Below, piece after piece: positions 33,135-40,551 of a DNA stretch of 64,000 nucleotides. The stretch's first letter is position 1. Every line of letters starts with the position of its first letter. Below the pieces are notes generated by a model. The model was given only the letters and a program-made list of their open reading frames with translations, made no database searches and had not been told where the DNA came from. Source of the DNA: Collinsella aerofaciens (GTDB lineage: Bacteria > Actinomycetota > Coriobacteriia > Coriobacteriales > Coriobacteriaceae); assembly GCF_015558785.1 (NCBI RefSeq), contig NZ_JADMOP010000011.1, positions 1 through 64,000 of the forward strand, read 5' to 3'. A program made the translations under genes and the position numbers.

Positions 33135-34950
33135 GCGCCTCGCCTCCTTCCTGGATCTGAGCTTGCGGTGCGGATGCCTCGGTGTCGGCTGCGGCGGTCT
33201 CGGCCGCCTCCTCGCCCTCGGCACTCATCTTATTTTGCGAGGTAAAGGTCTCGCGGTAGATCTCGCTCGTCTTGAGCAGCTCATCGTGGTTGCCGATGTC
33301 CTTGATGCGGCCGCCCTCCATGACGATGATGCGGTCGGCGTCCTGCACGGAGCTGATGCGCTGGGCGATGATGAGCTTGGTCGTGTTGGGCAGGTAGCTC
33401 GCCAGGCCCTCGCGGATCTTGGCGTCGGTCTTGGTGTCGACGGCGCTCGTGGAGTCGTCCAGGATCAGAATCTTGGGGCGACGCAGCAGGGCGCGCGCGA
33501 TGCACAGGCGCTGCTTCTGGCCGCCGGAGACGTTGGAGCCGCCCTGCTCAATCCAGGTGTCGTAGCCCTTGGGGAAGCCGTCGACAAACTCGTCGGCGCA
33601 GGCCAGATGTGCGGCCTCGCGGACCTCCTCGTCGGTGGCGTTTGGGTCGCCCCAGCGCAGGTTCTCGGCGATGGTGCCGCTAAACAGCACGTTTTTCTGC
33701 AGGACCATGGCTACCTGGTGGCGCAGCGCGTCCAGGTCGTAGTCGCGCACGTCCACGCCGCCGACGCGCACGGTGCCCTCCGTGACATCGTACAGGCGGG
33801 CGATCAGGTTCACGAGCGTCGACTTGGCCGAGCCGGTGCCACCGATAATGCCGATGGTCTCGCCGCTCTTAATATGCAGGTCGATATCGTCGAGCGCCTG
33901 GCGGCGGGCATGCTCGGAATACTTAAAGCTCACGTGATCGAAGTCGATGGAGCCGTCGGCAACCTCGTGCACGGGCTCGGTCGGGTTGGCGATCGTGGGC
34001 TCGGCGGCTAGCACCTCGGTAATGCGGTGCGCCGACTCGTCTGCCATGGTTACCATGACAAAGATCATCGACAGCTGCATTAGGCTCATGAGGATCTGGA
34101 AGCCGTAGGTAAAGATGGAGGAGAGCTGGCCCACGTCGAACAGGGTGCCCTGGCTCGTGATGATGAGCTTGGAGCCCAGGTAGATGATGACGACGAACGC
34201 GCCGTTGACGCAGATGTTCATCATGGGGTTGTTGAAGGCGAGCAGCTTCTCGGCGCGGGTGAAGTCCATCTGGACGTCGCGCGCGGCGGTGGCGAACTTC
34301 TCCTTCTCGTAGTCCTGGCGCACGTAACTCTTGACCACGCGCATGCCGGTGACGTTTTCCTCGACGGACTCGTTAAGGGCGTCGTACTTGTGGAACACGC
34401 GCGAGAAGATGGGGCGCACCTTAAAGATGATAAAGAACAGCCCAAAGCCCAGCAGCGGAATGATGACCAGGTAGACCATGGCGACGCTGCCGCCCATGGC
34501 GTATGCCATGGTAAAGGCAAAGACCAGCACCAGCGGCGAGCGCACGGCGATGCGGATGAGCATCATAAAGGCCTGCTGCACGTTGTTGATATCGGTGGTC
34601 AGGCGCGTGACGAGTGAGGAGCTCGAGAACTCATCGATGTTGGCAAAGCTGAACGTCTGGATCTTGTAGAACAGGTCGTGACGCAGGTTCTTGGCAAAGC
34701 CGCAGCTGGCATGGCTGCAGGTGACGCCGGCAGCGGCGCCAAAAGCAAGCGATGTTAGCGCGATGAGTACCAAAAAGCCGGCGGTGGGCAGCATCTCGGT
34801 AACGGTGGCGCCGTCTTTGATGGCATCGATCAGGTTGGCGGTGATAAATGGAATCAGCATCTCGCAGAGCACCTCGCCAAGCACGAGCAATGGCGTGGCA
34901 ACGGTGACTTTCATATAGTCGCGGATGCTTCCCATGAGGGTTTTAATCAT
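33127..34950 (-). CDS. ABC exporter half-transporter with a degenerate ATPase site (second exporter)
   Basis: A 607-residue exporter subunit with six membrane helices and an ATPase domain. Walker A reads GGTGSAKST (Ala instead of the usual Gly before Lys), the signature is VSGGQKQR, Walker B is ILILDDSTSAVD with Asp for the catalytic Glu, and the H-loop histidine is Gln (IIAQRISSV). This is the YheI/LmrC-like degenerate half of a heterodimer; its partner is the next gene. The last 45 residues are an acidic Ala/Glu tail. The gene overlaps the MarR gene by eight bases and the partner by eight, so translation of all three is coupled. Confidence 0.94.
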   Translation of the reverse strand: MIKTLMGSIRDYMKVTVATPLLVLGEVLCEMLIPFITANLIDAIKDGATVTEMLPTAGFLVLIALTSLAFGAAAGVTCSHASCGFAKNLRHDLFYKIQTFSFANIDEFSSSSLVTRLTTDINNVQQAFMMLIRIAVRSPLVLVFAFTMAYAMGGSVAMVYLVIIPLLGFGLFFIIFKVRPIFSRVFHKYDALNESVEENVTGMRVVKSYVRQDYEKEKFATAARDVQMDFTRAEKLLAFNNPMMNICVNGAFVVIIYLGSKLIITSQGTLFDVGQLSSIFTYGFQILMSLMQLSMIFVMVTMADESAHRITEVLAAEPTIANPTEPVHEVADGSIDFDHVSFKYSEHARRQALDDIDLHIKSGETIGIIGGTGSAKSTLVNLIARLYDVTEGTVRVGGVDVRDYDLDALRHQVAMVLQKNVLFSGTIAENLRWGDPNATDEEVREAAHLACADEFVDGFPKGYDTWIEQGGSNVSGGQKQRLCIARALLRRPKILILDDSTSAVDTKTDAKIREGLASYLPNTTKLIIAQRISSVQDADRIIVMEGGRIKDIGNHDELLKTSEIYRETFTSQNKMSAEGEEAAETAAADTEASAPQAQIQEGGEAHE

Positions 34951-35446
34951 CCAGTTCCTCCCAGGTTACACGGATTTTCTCGAGCATTTCGGCGAGCTGC
35001 TCGCGCTCGTCGTGGGTGAGCGCGCTAAAGGCCTGCTCTCTAAAGCGGATGCGGGCCGCCTGCTCAACGCGGGCCTTTTCCCATCCCGCATCGGTCAGGC
35101 GGATGGTGAGCTGCCGACGGTCTTTGGGATTGCGACTGCGCTCGATAAGACCGCCCAGTTCGAGCTTGGACAGAATCTCGGAAAGGGACCCCGGCTTGAG
35201 GTCGAAGTGCATGCCGAGCTCCTGTTGGGACAGCTCGCCGGTCGGCTGCTTGGCGAGTAGGCAGACAATAGGCGCCTTGCCAGATATGCCGCCGCCGTGA
35301 AAATGCATGTAATGGCCGCAAAACCCCAGCCCATGGAGGATTCTCTTGGCGAGACGGTCCTCCTTGGACTGAGTCTCGGGCTCGTCTACCGGCTGCGAGG
35401 GGTCGTCGCCGGGTTCATGCGGATGGGCGTGTGGTTCAACACACAT
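34943..35446 (-). CDS. MarR family regulator with His-rich N-terminus
   Basis: A 167-residue MarR-type repressor. The winged helix (LSQQELGMHFDLKPGSLSEILSKLELGGLIERSRNPKDRR) is clear, with the wing at RNPKDRRQLTIRLT. Ahead of it lies an unusual 55-residue part with His at 6, 8, 10, 38, 45, 48 and 50 (PHAHPHEP and HYMHFHGGG), which could bind a metal or haem. It is the first gene of the operon with the second ABC exporter. An inverted repeat TTAGTTAGG / CCTAACTAA overlaps the promoter upstream, as expected for autoregulation. The ribosome site GGAG is a little far (12 bases) from ATG 35446. Confidence 0.9.
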   Translation of the reverse strand: MCVEPHAHPHEPGDDPSQPVDEPETQSKEDRLAKRILHGLGFCGHYMHFHGGGISGKAPIVCLLAKQPTGELSQQELGMHFDLKPGSLSEILSKLELGGLIERSRNPKDRRQLTIRLTDAGWEKARVEQAARIRFREQAFSALTHDEREQLAEMLEKIRVTWEELDD

Positions 35447-35467
35447 ATCTAATCTTCGCTCCTTTCT

Positions 35468-35503
35468 TTAGTTAGGTAGTGGAATTGTTTTGTGCCTAAC
35501 TAA
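35468..35503 (-). promoter_or_regulatory. Probable MarR operator
   Basis: A perfect inverted repeat TTAGTTAGG (35468-35476) and CCTAACTAA (35495-35503) with an 18-base spacer. The right arm overlaps the -10 box of the operon promoter, so a bound regulator would block transcription. The assignment to the adjacent MarR is an inference from position. Confidence 0.65.
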
Positions 35504-35530
35504 TCTAGGAGCATGAGAAATGAATGTCAA
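35502..35530 (-). promoter_or_regulatory. Promoter of the marR-exporter operon
   Basis: On the minus strand TTGACA (35525-35530) and TAGATT (35502-35507) are separated by 17 bases, a near-consensus sigma-70-type promoter 56 bases ahead of the start codon. Confidence 0.75.
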
Positions 35531-35545
35531 GGTACCAAACTAGTG

Positions 35546-35590
35546 GTTACGCGGTTTTACCAAACCGCGTAACGGCTCGACGCTGCAAAC
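35546..35590. repeat. GGTTACGCGGTTTTACC hairpin, copy 1
   Basis: TTACGCGGTTT pairs with AAACCGCGTAA, followed by CGGCTCGACGCTGC. The same 40 bases occur at 55819-55860 after prfA. Here it lies between the divergent marR and kinase genes. Confidence 0.65.
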
Positions 35591-35657
35591 GCTCCCTGCG
35601 CTACACTTAGTCGCACTGTGGCGCTGCTGCGCCGTGCCCGAACCAAGGGAGACCCTC

Positions 35658-36482
35658 ATGAAGAACACTCAGCTGCTGCTGATCAACGATATGTGCGGCT
35701 ACGGCAAGGTTGCGCTTTCCGCCATGCTGCCGGTGCTGTCGCACATGGGCTACCGTATCCATAACCTGCCGACGGCACTTGTGTCCGATACGCTCAACTA
35801 TCCCAAGTTCTACATCCACGACACCACGGAGTACGTGCGCCAAAGCCTCGCTATCTGGGAGGAGCTCGGCTTTGAGTTCGACGCCATCTCGACCGGCTTT
35901 ATCGTGACCGAGGAAGAGACGCGCATCATTTCGGACTTCTGCCACCGCTGCGCGCAAAAGGGCACTAAGGTTTTCGTCGATCCCATCATGGGCGACAACG
36001 GCAAGCTCTACGCCGGCGTGCCCGAGTCCACGATCGGTCTCATGCGCAGCCTGCTCGAGTGCGCCGACTATGCGGTGCCAAACTACACCGAGGCGTGCCT
36101 GCTTACCGATGCGCCCATTGCCGAGCAAATCATGCCCGATGAGGGCCGTGCTCTTGTGGATGCCGTGCGTGCCCTGGGCGCCAAGTCGGTGGTCATTACG
36201 AGCGCTGTGGTCGACGGTGCGAATGTCGTCATCGGTTACGACCATGTGGCGGGGGGGTACTTTACGATTCCCTTCGACCTGATCCCGGTCTACTTCCCGG
36301 GCACGGGCGACACGTTCTCGGCGGTGCTCGTCGGCCGCGTGATGGCCGGTTGGAGCCTGCAGCGCGCAACGGCCGATGCCATGCGTGTGGTGGCTGAGCT
36401 TATCGAGCGCAATGCCGACCAAGAGGACAAGTCCGCCGGCCTGCCCATCGAGGCCTGCCTGGATGTGATTGACCATGAGTAA
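35658..36482 (+). CDS. Pyridoxal/pyridoxamine kinase (PfkB-like, PdxK/PdxY type)
   Basis: A 274-residue kinase of the pyridoxal kinase branch of the ribokinase superfamily. It begins LLLINDMCGYGKVALSA, the substrate-binding start of the family (commonly D-L-S-G-x-G-x-x-S), has FVDPIMGDNGKLY for the metal and phosphate region, and FPGTGDTFSAVLVG as the anion hole with the catalytic Asp. It would phosphorylate pyridoxal or pyridoxamine for vitamin B6 salvage in the cytoplasm. The start ATG 35658 follows AAGGGAGA. The next gene overlaps by eight bases, so they are co-translated. Confidence 0.9.
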   Translation: MKNTQLLLINDMCGYGKVALSAMLPVLSHMGYRIHNLPTALVSDTLNYPKFYIHDTTEYVRQSLAIWEELGFEFDAISTGFIVTEEETRIISDFCHRCAQKGTKVFVDPIMGDNGKLYAGVPESTIGLMRSLLECADYAVPNYTEACLLTDAPIAEQIMPDEGRALVDAVRALGAKSVVITSAVVDGANVVIGYDHVAGGYFTIPFDLIPVYFPGTGDTFSAVLVGRVMAGWSLQRATADAMRVVAELIERNADQEDKSAGLPIEACLDVIDHE

Positions 36483-36804
36483 TGCTGGCGAGGGCGGCAT
36501 CAAGCCTGCGGGCGATAACAAGCCGCTCGGCGCGCCGCGTGGCAAGCGTCCGCGTATCCGCGTGAGCTGCGTGGACCAGCTGGGTGCGTGCCGCTGCCAC
36601 CATGGTCACAAGCCGGGCGACGTTTTTGACTTCGACCGAGACCGCGGCAAGATGTGCGCCATGGCCTGCCATGTGGGCTTTCCCTATATCGATATCCTGC
36701 GCTATGGCGGAACTGTGCCTGGCAACGAGCCCGGTACGGCAAAGTTCTGCTGCCCCGAGGTCGATACGCTGAACGTCTGGCTTGCCGAGATCGTTGACGA
36801 GTAG
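36475..36804 (+). CDS. TIGR04076 family small cysteine-rich protein
   Basis: A 109-residue protein overlapping the kinase gene by eight bases. It shows the pattern of the TIGR04076 family: IRVSCVDQLGACRCHHGHKPGDVFDF near the start, then MCAMACHVGFPYIDILRYGG and a final FCCPEVDTLNVWLAEIVDE. The several Cys and His residues (C-x-C-H-H-x-H, C-x-x-x-C-H, C-C) could bind a metal. Function is not established for the family. Start is ATG 36475; its position within the end of the kinase gene indicates translational coupling, hence probably a shared physiological context. Confidence 0.82.
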   Translation: MSNAGEGGIKPAGDNKPLGAPRGKRPRIRVSCVDQLGACRCHHGHKPGDVFDFDRDRGKMCAMACHVGFPYIDILRYGGTVPGNEPGTAKFCCPEVDTLNVWLAEIVDE

Positions 36805-36812
36805 TCGAGCGC

Positions 36813-36845
36813 AATGTGTCAAAGGGACAGCCCCTTTGACACATT
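36813..36845. repeat. TGTGACAAAGGGAC palindrome, copy 3
   Basis: AATGTGTCAAAGGG and CCTTTGACACATT pair; both arms differ from copy 1 in a compensating way (GTGAC/GTCAC to GTGTC/GACAC). It follows the small cysteine-rich gene. Confidence 0.8.
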
Positions 36846-36885
36846 CGCCGGTGGTGCCCCTTCTTTTGCTTATAATCTCAAATCT

Positions 36886-36967
36886 CTGCATTTCATTTGA
36901 TTTTAGGTTCTAAAAATTCTGCGTTTCATCGATAATCAAGCGTATAAAACTTTGCATTTCATTTGAT
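36886..36967 (+). repeat. Three 33-bp-period direct repeats upstream of the first DUF4143 gene
   Basis: CTGCATTTCATTTGAT at 36886, CTGCGTTTCATCGAT at 36919 and TTGCATTTCATTTGAT at 36952: the starts are exactly 33 bases apart. The third copy ends 20 bases before the start codon. A TATAAT at 36871 lies just ahead of the first copy, so the repeats would fall in the 5' leader or the operator region. Confidence 0.75.
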
Positions 36968-36986
36968 GACACTGAGGAGAGAGCCT

Positions 36987-38348
36987 ATGCTGCGCAGGAA
37001 AATAGCGGCAGAGCTGGAGCGTTGGCTGAAGTCTGCCGAGCAAAAGGCCTTATTCATCACGGGTTCTCGCCAGATCGGCAAAAGCTATTCGATTCGCGCA
37101 TTTGGCAAAGCCAGCCATGCAACCTACATCGAGCTTAACCTCATGGAAAACCGCCAGGCAAAAGATGCTCTTCTCGAGGCGCGGAATGCCGATGATTTCA
37201 TCAGCAGGGTGACGCTTCTTTCGGGAAAGTCGATTGCGCCAGGCAAAACGCTCGTGTTTATCGATGAGGTCCAAGAGGCCCCCGACATCATGACGATGGC
37301 AAAGTTCCTTGTTGAGGACGGGAGGTGCCGCTGGGCGTTTTCGGGGTCAATGCTCGGGACTCAGTTCAAGGGCGTCAGGTCCTATCCCGTGGGGTATGTT
37401 CACGAGCTTAGGATGTTCCCGCTCGATTTTGAGGAGTTTTGCTGGGCAATCGGGGTGAGCGAGGGGGCTCGCCAAACGATACGTGACGCGTGTATCAGCG
37501 AGAGGCCCATTCCTGATTACATTCATGACGCGATGATGGCAAACTTCAGGACCTATACCGTTGTCGGCGGAATGCCGGAGGTCGTGCAGCGTTTCCTTGA
37601 CACGCAGGGCGACCTTGCCTCTGTTCGCCAGCTACAGTCAGAGCTCAACGAACAGTACCGGCGGGATATCTCCAAGTATGCAAGCGGGCGAGCCCTTCAG
37701 GTGCAGAGCATCTACGATCAGCTCCCTATTATGCTCGAGGGCGAAAACAAGCGCTTCGTGCTCAATTCCATTGACCCCAAGGCTCACTACGAGAAGTATC
37801 AGCGAGATTTTGTATGGCTTGTCGATGCCGGCGTTGCTCTCAAAGCCGATATCGTAACCGAGCCAAAATCGCCCCTGCTCAAGACGGCGCGGCCATCGCA
37901 GTTCAAGCTATATCAATCGGATGCGGGCATGTTGATGGCGCGTTACCCCGTTGGAGTCGCCCAGGCGGCGTATCTTGATAGCAAGGAGCCCAACCTGGGC
38001 GGCATTTACGAAAACGTGGTGGCCCAGCAGCTGGCTGCCCAAAATCGCCAGCTTTACTACTATCAGACAAAAAAGCGCGGTGAAGTGGACTTTGTGGTCG
38101 ATGGACCGGATGGGACGGCTGTTCCGATCGAGGTTAAATCGGGCTCCTATTACCACGCGCACGCTGCGCTCGGTCATGTGCTTGATACGGCTGAATATGG
38201 CGTAAGGCTCGGGATTGTTTTCTCGAGAGGCAACGTTGAGCGCAACGGAGCGGTTCTCTATTTGCCGCTATATGCGACCTGGGCCCTTTCGGATGTTTTG
38301 GGCGACTTCTGTGCCAAGGGGATTAAGCTGGAGGTCAAGCCGGTCTAG
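36987..38348 (+). CDS. AAA ATPase with DUF4143 C-terminal domain (1)
   Basis: A 453-residue protein. The ATPase part has a Walker A of unusual form (ITGSRQIGKSYSI), Walker B VFIDEVQEAPD and a sensor in WAFSGSMLG. The C-terminal DUF4143 part ends with a PD-(D/E)XK-like nuclease core (E in GGIYENVVAQQL, D in EVDFVVD, then E-V-K in VPIEVKSGS). Such proteins are widespread in anaerobes and archaea, often as several divergent copies; no function is established, although defence or selfish roles have been suggested. GAGGAGAG sits six bases before ATG 36987. Its codon use looks less GC-rich than its neighbours. A second, divergent member lies 700 bases downstream on the other strand. Confidence 0.9.
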   Translation: MLRRKIAAELERWLKSAEQKALFITGSRQIGKSYSIRAFGKASHATYIELNLMENRQAKDALLEARNADDFISRVTLLSGKSIAPGKTLVFIDEVQEAPDIMTMAKFLVEDGRCRWAFSGSMLGTQFKGVRSYPVGYVHELRMFPLDFEEFCWAIGVSEGARQTIRDACISERPIPDYIHDAMMANFRTYTVVGGMPEVVQRFLDTQGDLASVRQLQSELNEQYRRDISKYASGRALQVQSIYDQLPIMLEGENKRFVLNSIDPKAHYEKYQRDFVWLVDAGVALKADIVTEPKSPLLKTARPSQFKLYQSDAGMLMARYPVGVAQAAYLDSKEPNLGGIYENVVAQQLAAQNRQLYYYQTKKRGEVDFVVDGPDGTAVPIEVKSGSYYHAHAALGHVLDTAEYGVRLGIVFSRGNVERNGAVLYLPLYATWALSDVLGDFCAKGIKLEVKPV

Positions 38349-38359
38349 GGCCGGTCCCG

Positions 38360-38392
38360 GATGTGACAAAGGGGCAGTCCCTTTGTCACATT
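38360..38392. repeat. TGTGACAAAGGGAC palindrome, copy 4
   Basis: GATGTGACAAAGGGG and GTCCCTTTGTCACATT pair with one change near the centre. It follows the DUF4143 gene stop by about ten bases. Confidence 0.8.
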
Positions 38393-38395
38393 CAT

Positions 38396-38461
38396 GAGCG
38401 TTGATTTTCTCCCGTTTAGAGCGCGCTCGAACGCTCAAAGTGGGAGAAAATCCACGCTCGT
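38396..38461. terminator. Long hairpin between convergent genes
   Basis: GAGCGTTGATTTTCTCCC and GGGAGAAAATCCACGCTC pair with two mismatches around an inner GAGCG-rich loop. Placed between the convergent DUF4143 and phosphatase genes, it may end transcription from both sides. Confidence 0.55.
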
Positions 38462-38505
38462 TTTATGCCGATGGCGTGGCCCGTGTGCCCGCGCCGCCCG
38501 AGCGC

Positions 38506-38952
38506 CTACAGCTGCTCGAGCATAGCGGTGCAACCGGCGAGTACATCGCGGTAGGTGGCGTCGAAATTGCCGGTGTACCAGGGATCGGCCACGTCGCCGG
38601 GGCGATCGGTCCAATCGGGCAGGCGCGAGATCTTGCCATCGGGGTCCTTCCCAAAAATTCGGTACAGGCCGCGGGCGTTCTCGTCGTCCATATAGACAAT
38701 GTGGTCCCAGTCGCCATACTCCGCGCGACGCACCTGACGTGCACGATGTGCGACGACGGGAATCCCAACCTCGCTCAGCTTGGCAACGGTACCGTGGTGT
38801 GGCGGGTTGCCGATCTCCTCGGTCGAGGTCGCAGCGGAATCGATGACAAACTCCGCCTCGCGCCCAGCGCGGCGCACGAGCTCGGTAAACACCGACTCAG
38901 CCATCGTCGAGCGACAGATATTTCCATGGCAGATAAAAAGAATGCGTTGCAT
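38506..38952 (-). CDS. Low-molecular-weight protein-tyrosine phosphatase
   Basis: A 148-residue enzyme. The P-loop is CHGNICRS (C8 nucleophile, R14), a C-x5-R loop with His in place of the more common Val/Leu/Thr at position 2, and DPWYTGNF near residue 123 carries the general-acid aspartate. It removes phosphate from tyrosines, typically on bacterial tyrosine kinases that control capsule or exopolysaccharide. No tyrosine kinase is in this window. ATG 38952 follows AAAGGAAG. The gene lies just downstream of the second DUF4143 gene on the same strand, 33 bases away, and may share its transcript. Confidence 0.94.
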   Translation of the reverse strand: MQRILFICHGNICRSTMAESVFTELVRRAGREAEFVIDSAATSTEEIGNPPHHGTVAKLSEVGIPVVAHRARQVRRAEYGDWDHIVYMDDENARGLYRIFGKDPDGKISRLPDWTDRPGDVADPWYTGNFDATYRDVLAGCTAMLEQL

Positions 38953-38985
38953 GAGCGGCTTCCTTTCTAGGCGGTCGCGCAGGGC

Positions 38986-40356
38986 TTACAGACTGCTCTT
39001 GAGGCAGTTTGCTCCAATAAAGCCCGCTGCGTACAAGGGGAGGTGGCGCAGCTCGCGCCCGTCATCGGTTTCGCTGCGGGAAAAATTGTTCTCGGACAAA
39101 ATGTAGGCATATGGCGATCGGGCTTTGTCCATAAACGACCCGAGGGTTCTCGCGCGCACGTTACGTGCGGACTTTACTTCGACGGGCACAATTTCCATAC
39201 GGTCGGTCTGAAGTAAAAAATCGAGCTCGCCGGTCGTCTTCCAAGACGACGGCGGCACCCAGTAATACGTCTGCAAGCTATTGCCCGAAAATGCTTGCAT
39301 GACCGAGTTTTCCGCCAGGGCGCCTCGGAAGTCGGAAGATAGCGCTATGGCGGAATCCTCTTTGAGGTCGAGCCAGAGCCGCGGGTTGATGCCGAGTTTG
39401 TAGAACATGAGGCCGGTATCGAGAAGATAGACCTTAAAGAAACTTCCATCTTCGTCGTCGAAGGGAACGAGGGGAGGCTCGATGCCTTCGGTCAGGTTGT
39501 TGACCGATATGATGCCGGCGCCTTCGAGCCAGTCGAGCGGCTCGATAAGCTTGGCGCGACGGCCTCCGCGTTCGACCTCGGAGTACTTGAATTTTTTTGT
39601 GGACGATCTCAGCAGCTGGGACGGAATGGAGCGCCAGACCTTGCGCGCCGCCACGCCGCTGATCCCGTTTTCGGGGTCGGTCATATCGGCGGTATAGGTC
39701 TCGTCGATTTCGCGCTGCTCGACGCGCGCATCCTCGATGGATAACGTCTTGCGATATGCGTTGACGGCGGCGGGCATGCCGCCCACGATCTGGTATCGAT
39801 GAAACAGGCTGAGCGCGGCTTGGTGCGCGGCGTAGGTCTCGAGCGTGCCGGCGTGGGTACGAATGGCATTGGCCATCCGCTCCTCGTCGAGCGCCCAGAG
39901 AAACTCCTCGAACGACATAGGATGCATGGTCTCTTGACGAACGCCGCTGGGAAAAGGCAACTTGCGCTTGCGCGTGGCGACGCCGAGCTGACTGCCGGTC
40001 GCGCATATGCGCCAGCCCGAACCCGAAAAAAAGCGAAGCGAGTTGAGCGCCCGTTCGCAGAGCTGCACCTCGTCAAACAGGATGAAGGCGGTTTCTTTGC
40101 GAATGGGGGTGCGTTTATAGTCTGAGATTCGCGCCACGATGGCGTTAACGTCGTCGGTGGGACAGTCGAACAGCGGAGCGATCAGCTCAAGATCGGTCTG
40201 AAAGTCGAGTTTGACAAACGCATCGCCGGCGATTCGTCTGCCGATTTCCTCGGCAACGTACGTTTTGCCTACGCGTCGCGCACCACGGATGAGGAGGGGG
40301 CGCGACGCGTCCTTTGTCGCCCATGATTCGATAACGGATTCGATTGATCTGCGCAT
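38986..40356 (-). CDS. AAA ATPase with DUF4143 C-terminal domain (2)
   Basis: A 456-residue homologue of the protein at 36987. Walker A is LIRGARRVGKTYVAEEI (GARRVGKT), Walker B AFILFDEVQLCE and the sensor CATGSQLG; MSFEEFLWAL is the family's conserved bridge. The C-terminal nuclease-like core has E in GALAENSVMQAF, D in GELDFLL, and VPVEVKSARN. Overall similarity to the other copy is low, so these are old paralogues or separate acquisitions. AAAGGCGG precedes ATG 40356. Three 33-bp-period repeats, different in sequence from those of the first copy, start 16 bases upstream. Function unknown; see the other copy. Confidence 0.9.
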   Translation of the reverse strand: MRRSIESVIESWATKDASRPLLIRGARRVGKTYVAEEIGRRIAGDAFVKLDFQTDLELIAPLFDCPTDDVNAIVARISDYKRTPIRKETAFILFDEVQLCERALNSLRFFSGSGWRICATGSQLGVATRKRKLPFPSGVRQETMHPMSFEEFLWALDEERMANAIRTHAGTLETYAAHQAALSLFHRYQIVGGMPAAVNAYRKTLSIEDARVEQREIDETYTADMTDPENGISGVAARKVWRSIPSQLLRSSTKKFKYSEVERGGRRAKLIEPLDWLEGAGIISVNNLTEGIEPPLVPFDDEDGSFFKVYLLDTGLMFYKLGINPRLWLDLKEDSAIALSSDFRGALAENSVMQAFSGNSLQTYYWVPPSSWKTTGELDFLLQTDRMEIVPVEVKSARNVRARTLGSFMDKARSPYAYILSENNFSRSETDDGRELRHLPLYAAGFIGANCLKSSL

Positions 40357-40371
40357 GGGGCCGCCTTTCCA

Positions 40372-40465
40372 ATTTCGTGTACTTCAGATACATAGTTTAG
40401 TACGATTTCATGTACTTGGAATACACGAAATAGTAGAAAAGTGTGTATCTGAAGTACACGAAATT
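40372..40465 (-). repeat. Three 33-bp-period repeats upstream of the second DUF4143 gene
   Basis: Units begin at 40379, 40412 and 40445, exactly 33 bases apart (GTACTTCAGATACATAG, GTACTTGGAATACACGAAAT, GTATCTGAAGTACACGAAAT). The outer parts also form an inverted pair: ATTTCGTGTACTTCAGATACA at 40372 against TGTATCTGAAGTACACGAAAT ending at 40464. The block is AT-rich compared with its surroundings and directly precedes the start codon. Confidence 0.75.
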
Positions 40466-40551
40466 GCACTGCTGGAGCTTGCAGGCGGATAAACACTACT
40501 CGTATGGGACGGTTTTCACCGGTTGCTCGCCACCTTGGGCTATGTTCGCCC

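Noticed and set aside
36886-36967. CRISPR-like reading of the 33-bp-period repeats
   Set aside because: Only three imperfect copies of about 16 bases with no spacer diversity pattern and no cas genes; a set of regulatory sites is more likely.
40269-40496. Short frames with an 11-residue repeat over the 33-bp repeats near 40.4 kb
   Set aside because: The 33-base period is a multiple of three, so any frame shows an 11-residue repeat. The frame overlaps the start of the DUF4143 gene, and the equivalent block at 36.9 kb contains stops.
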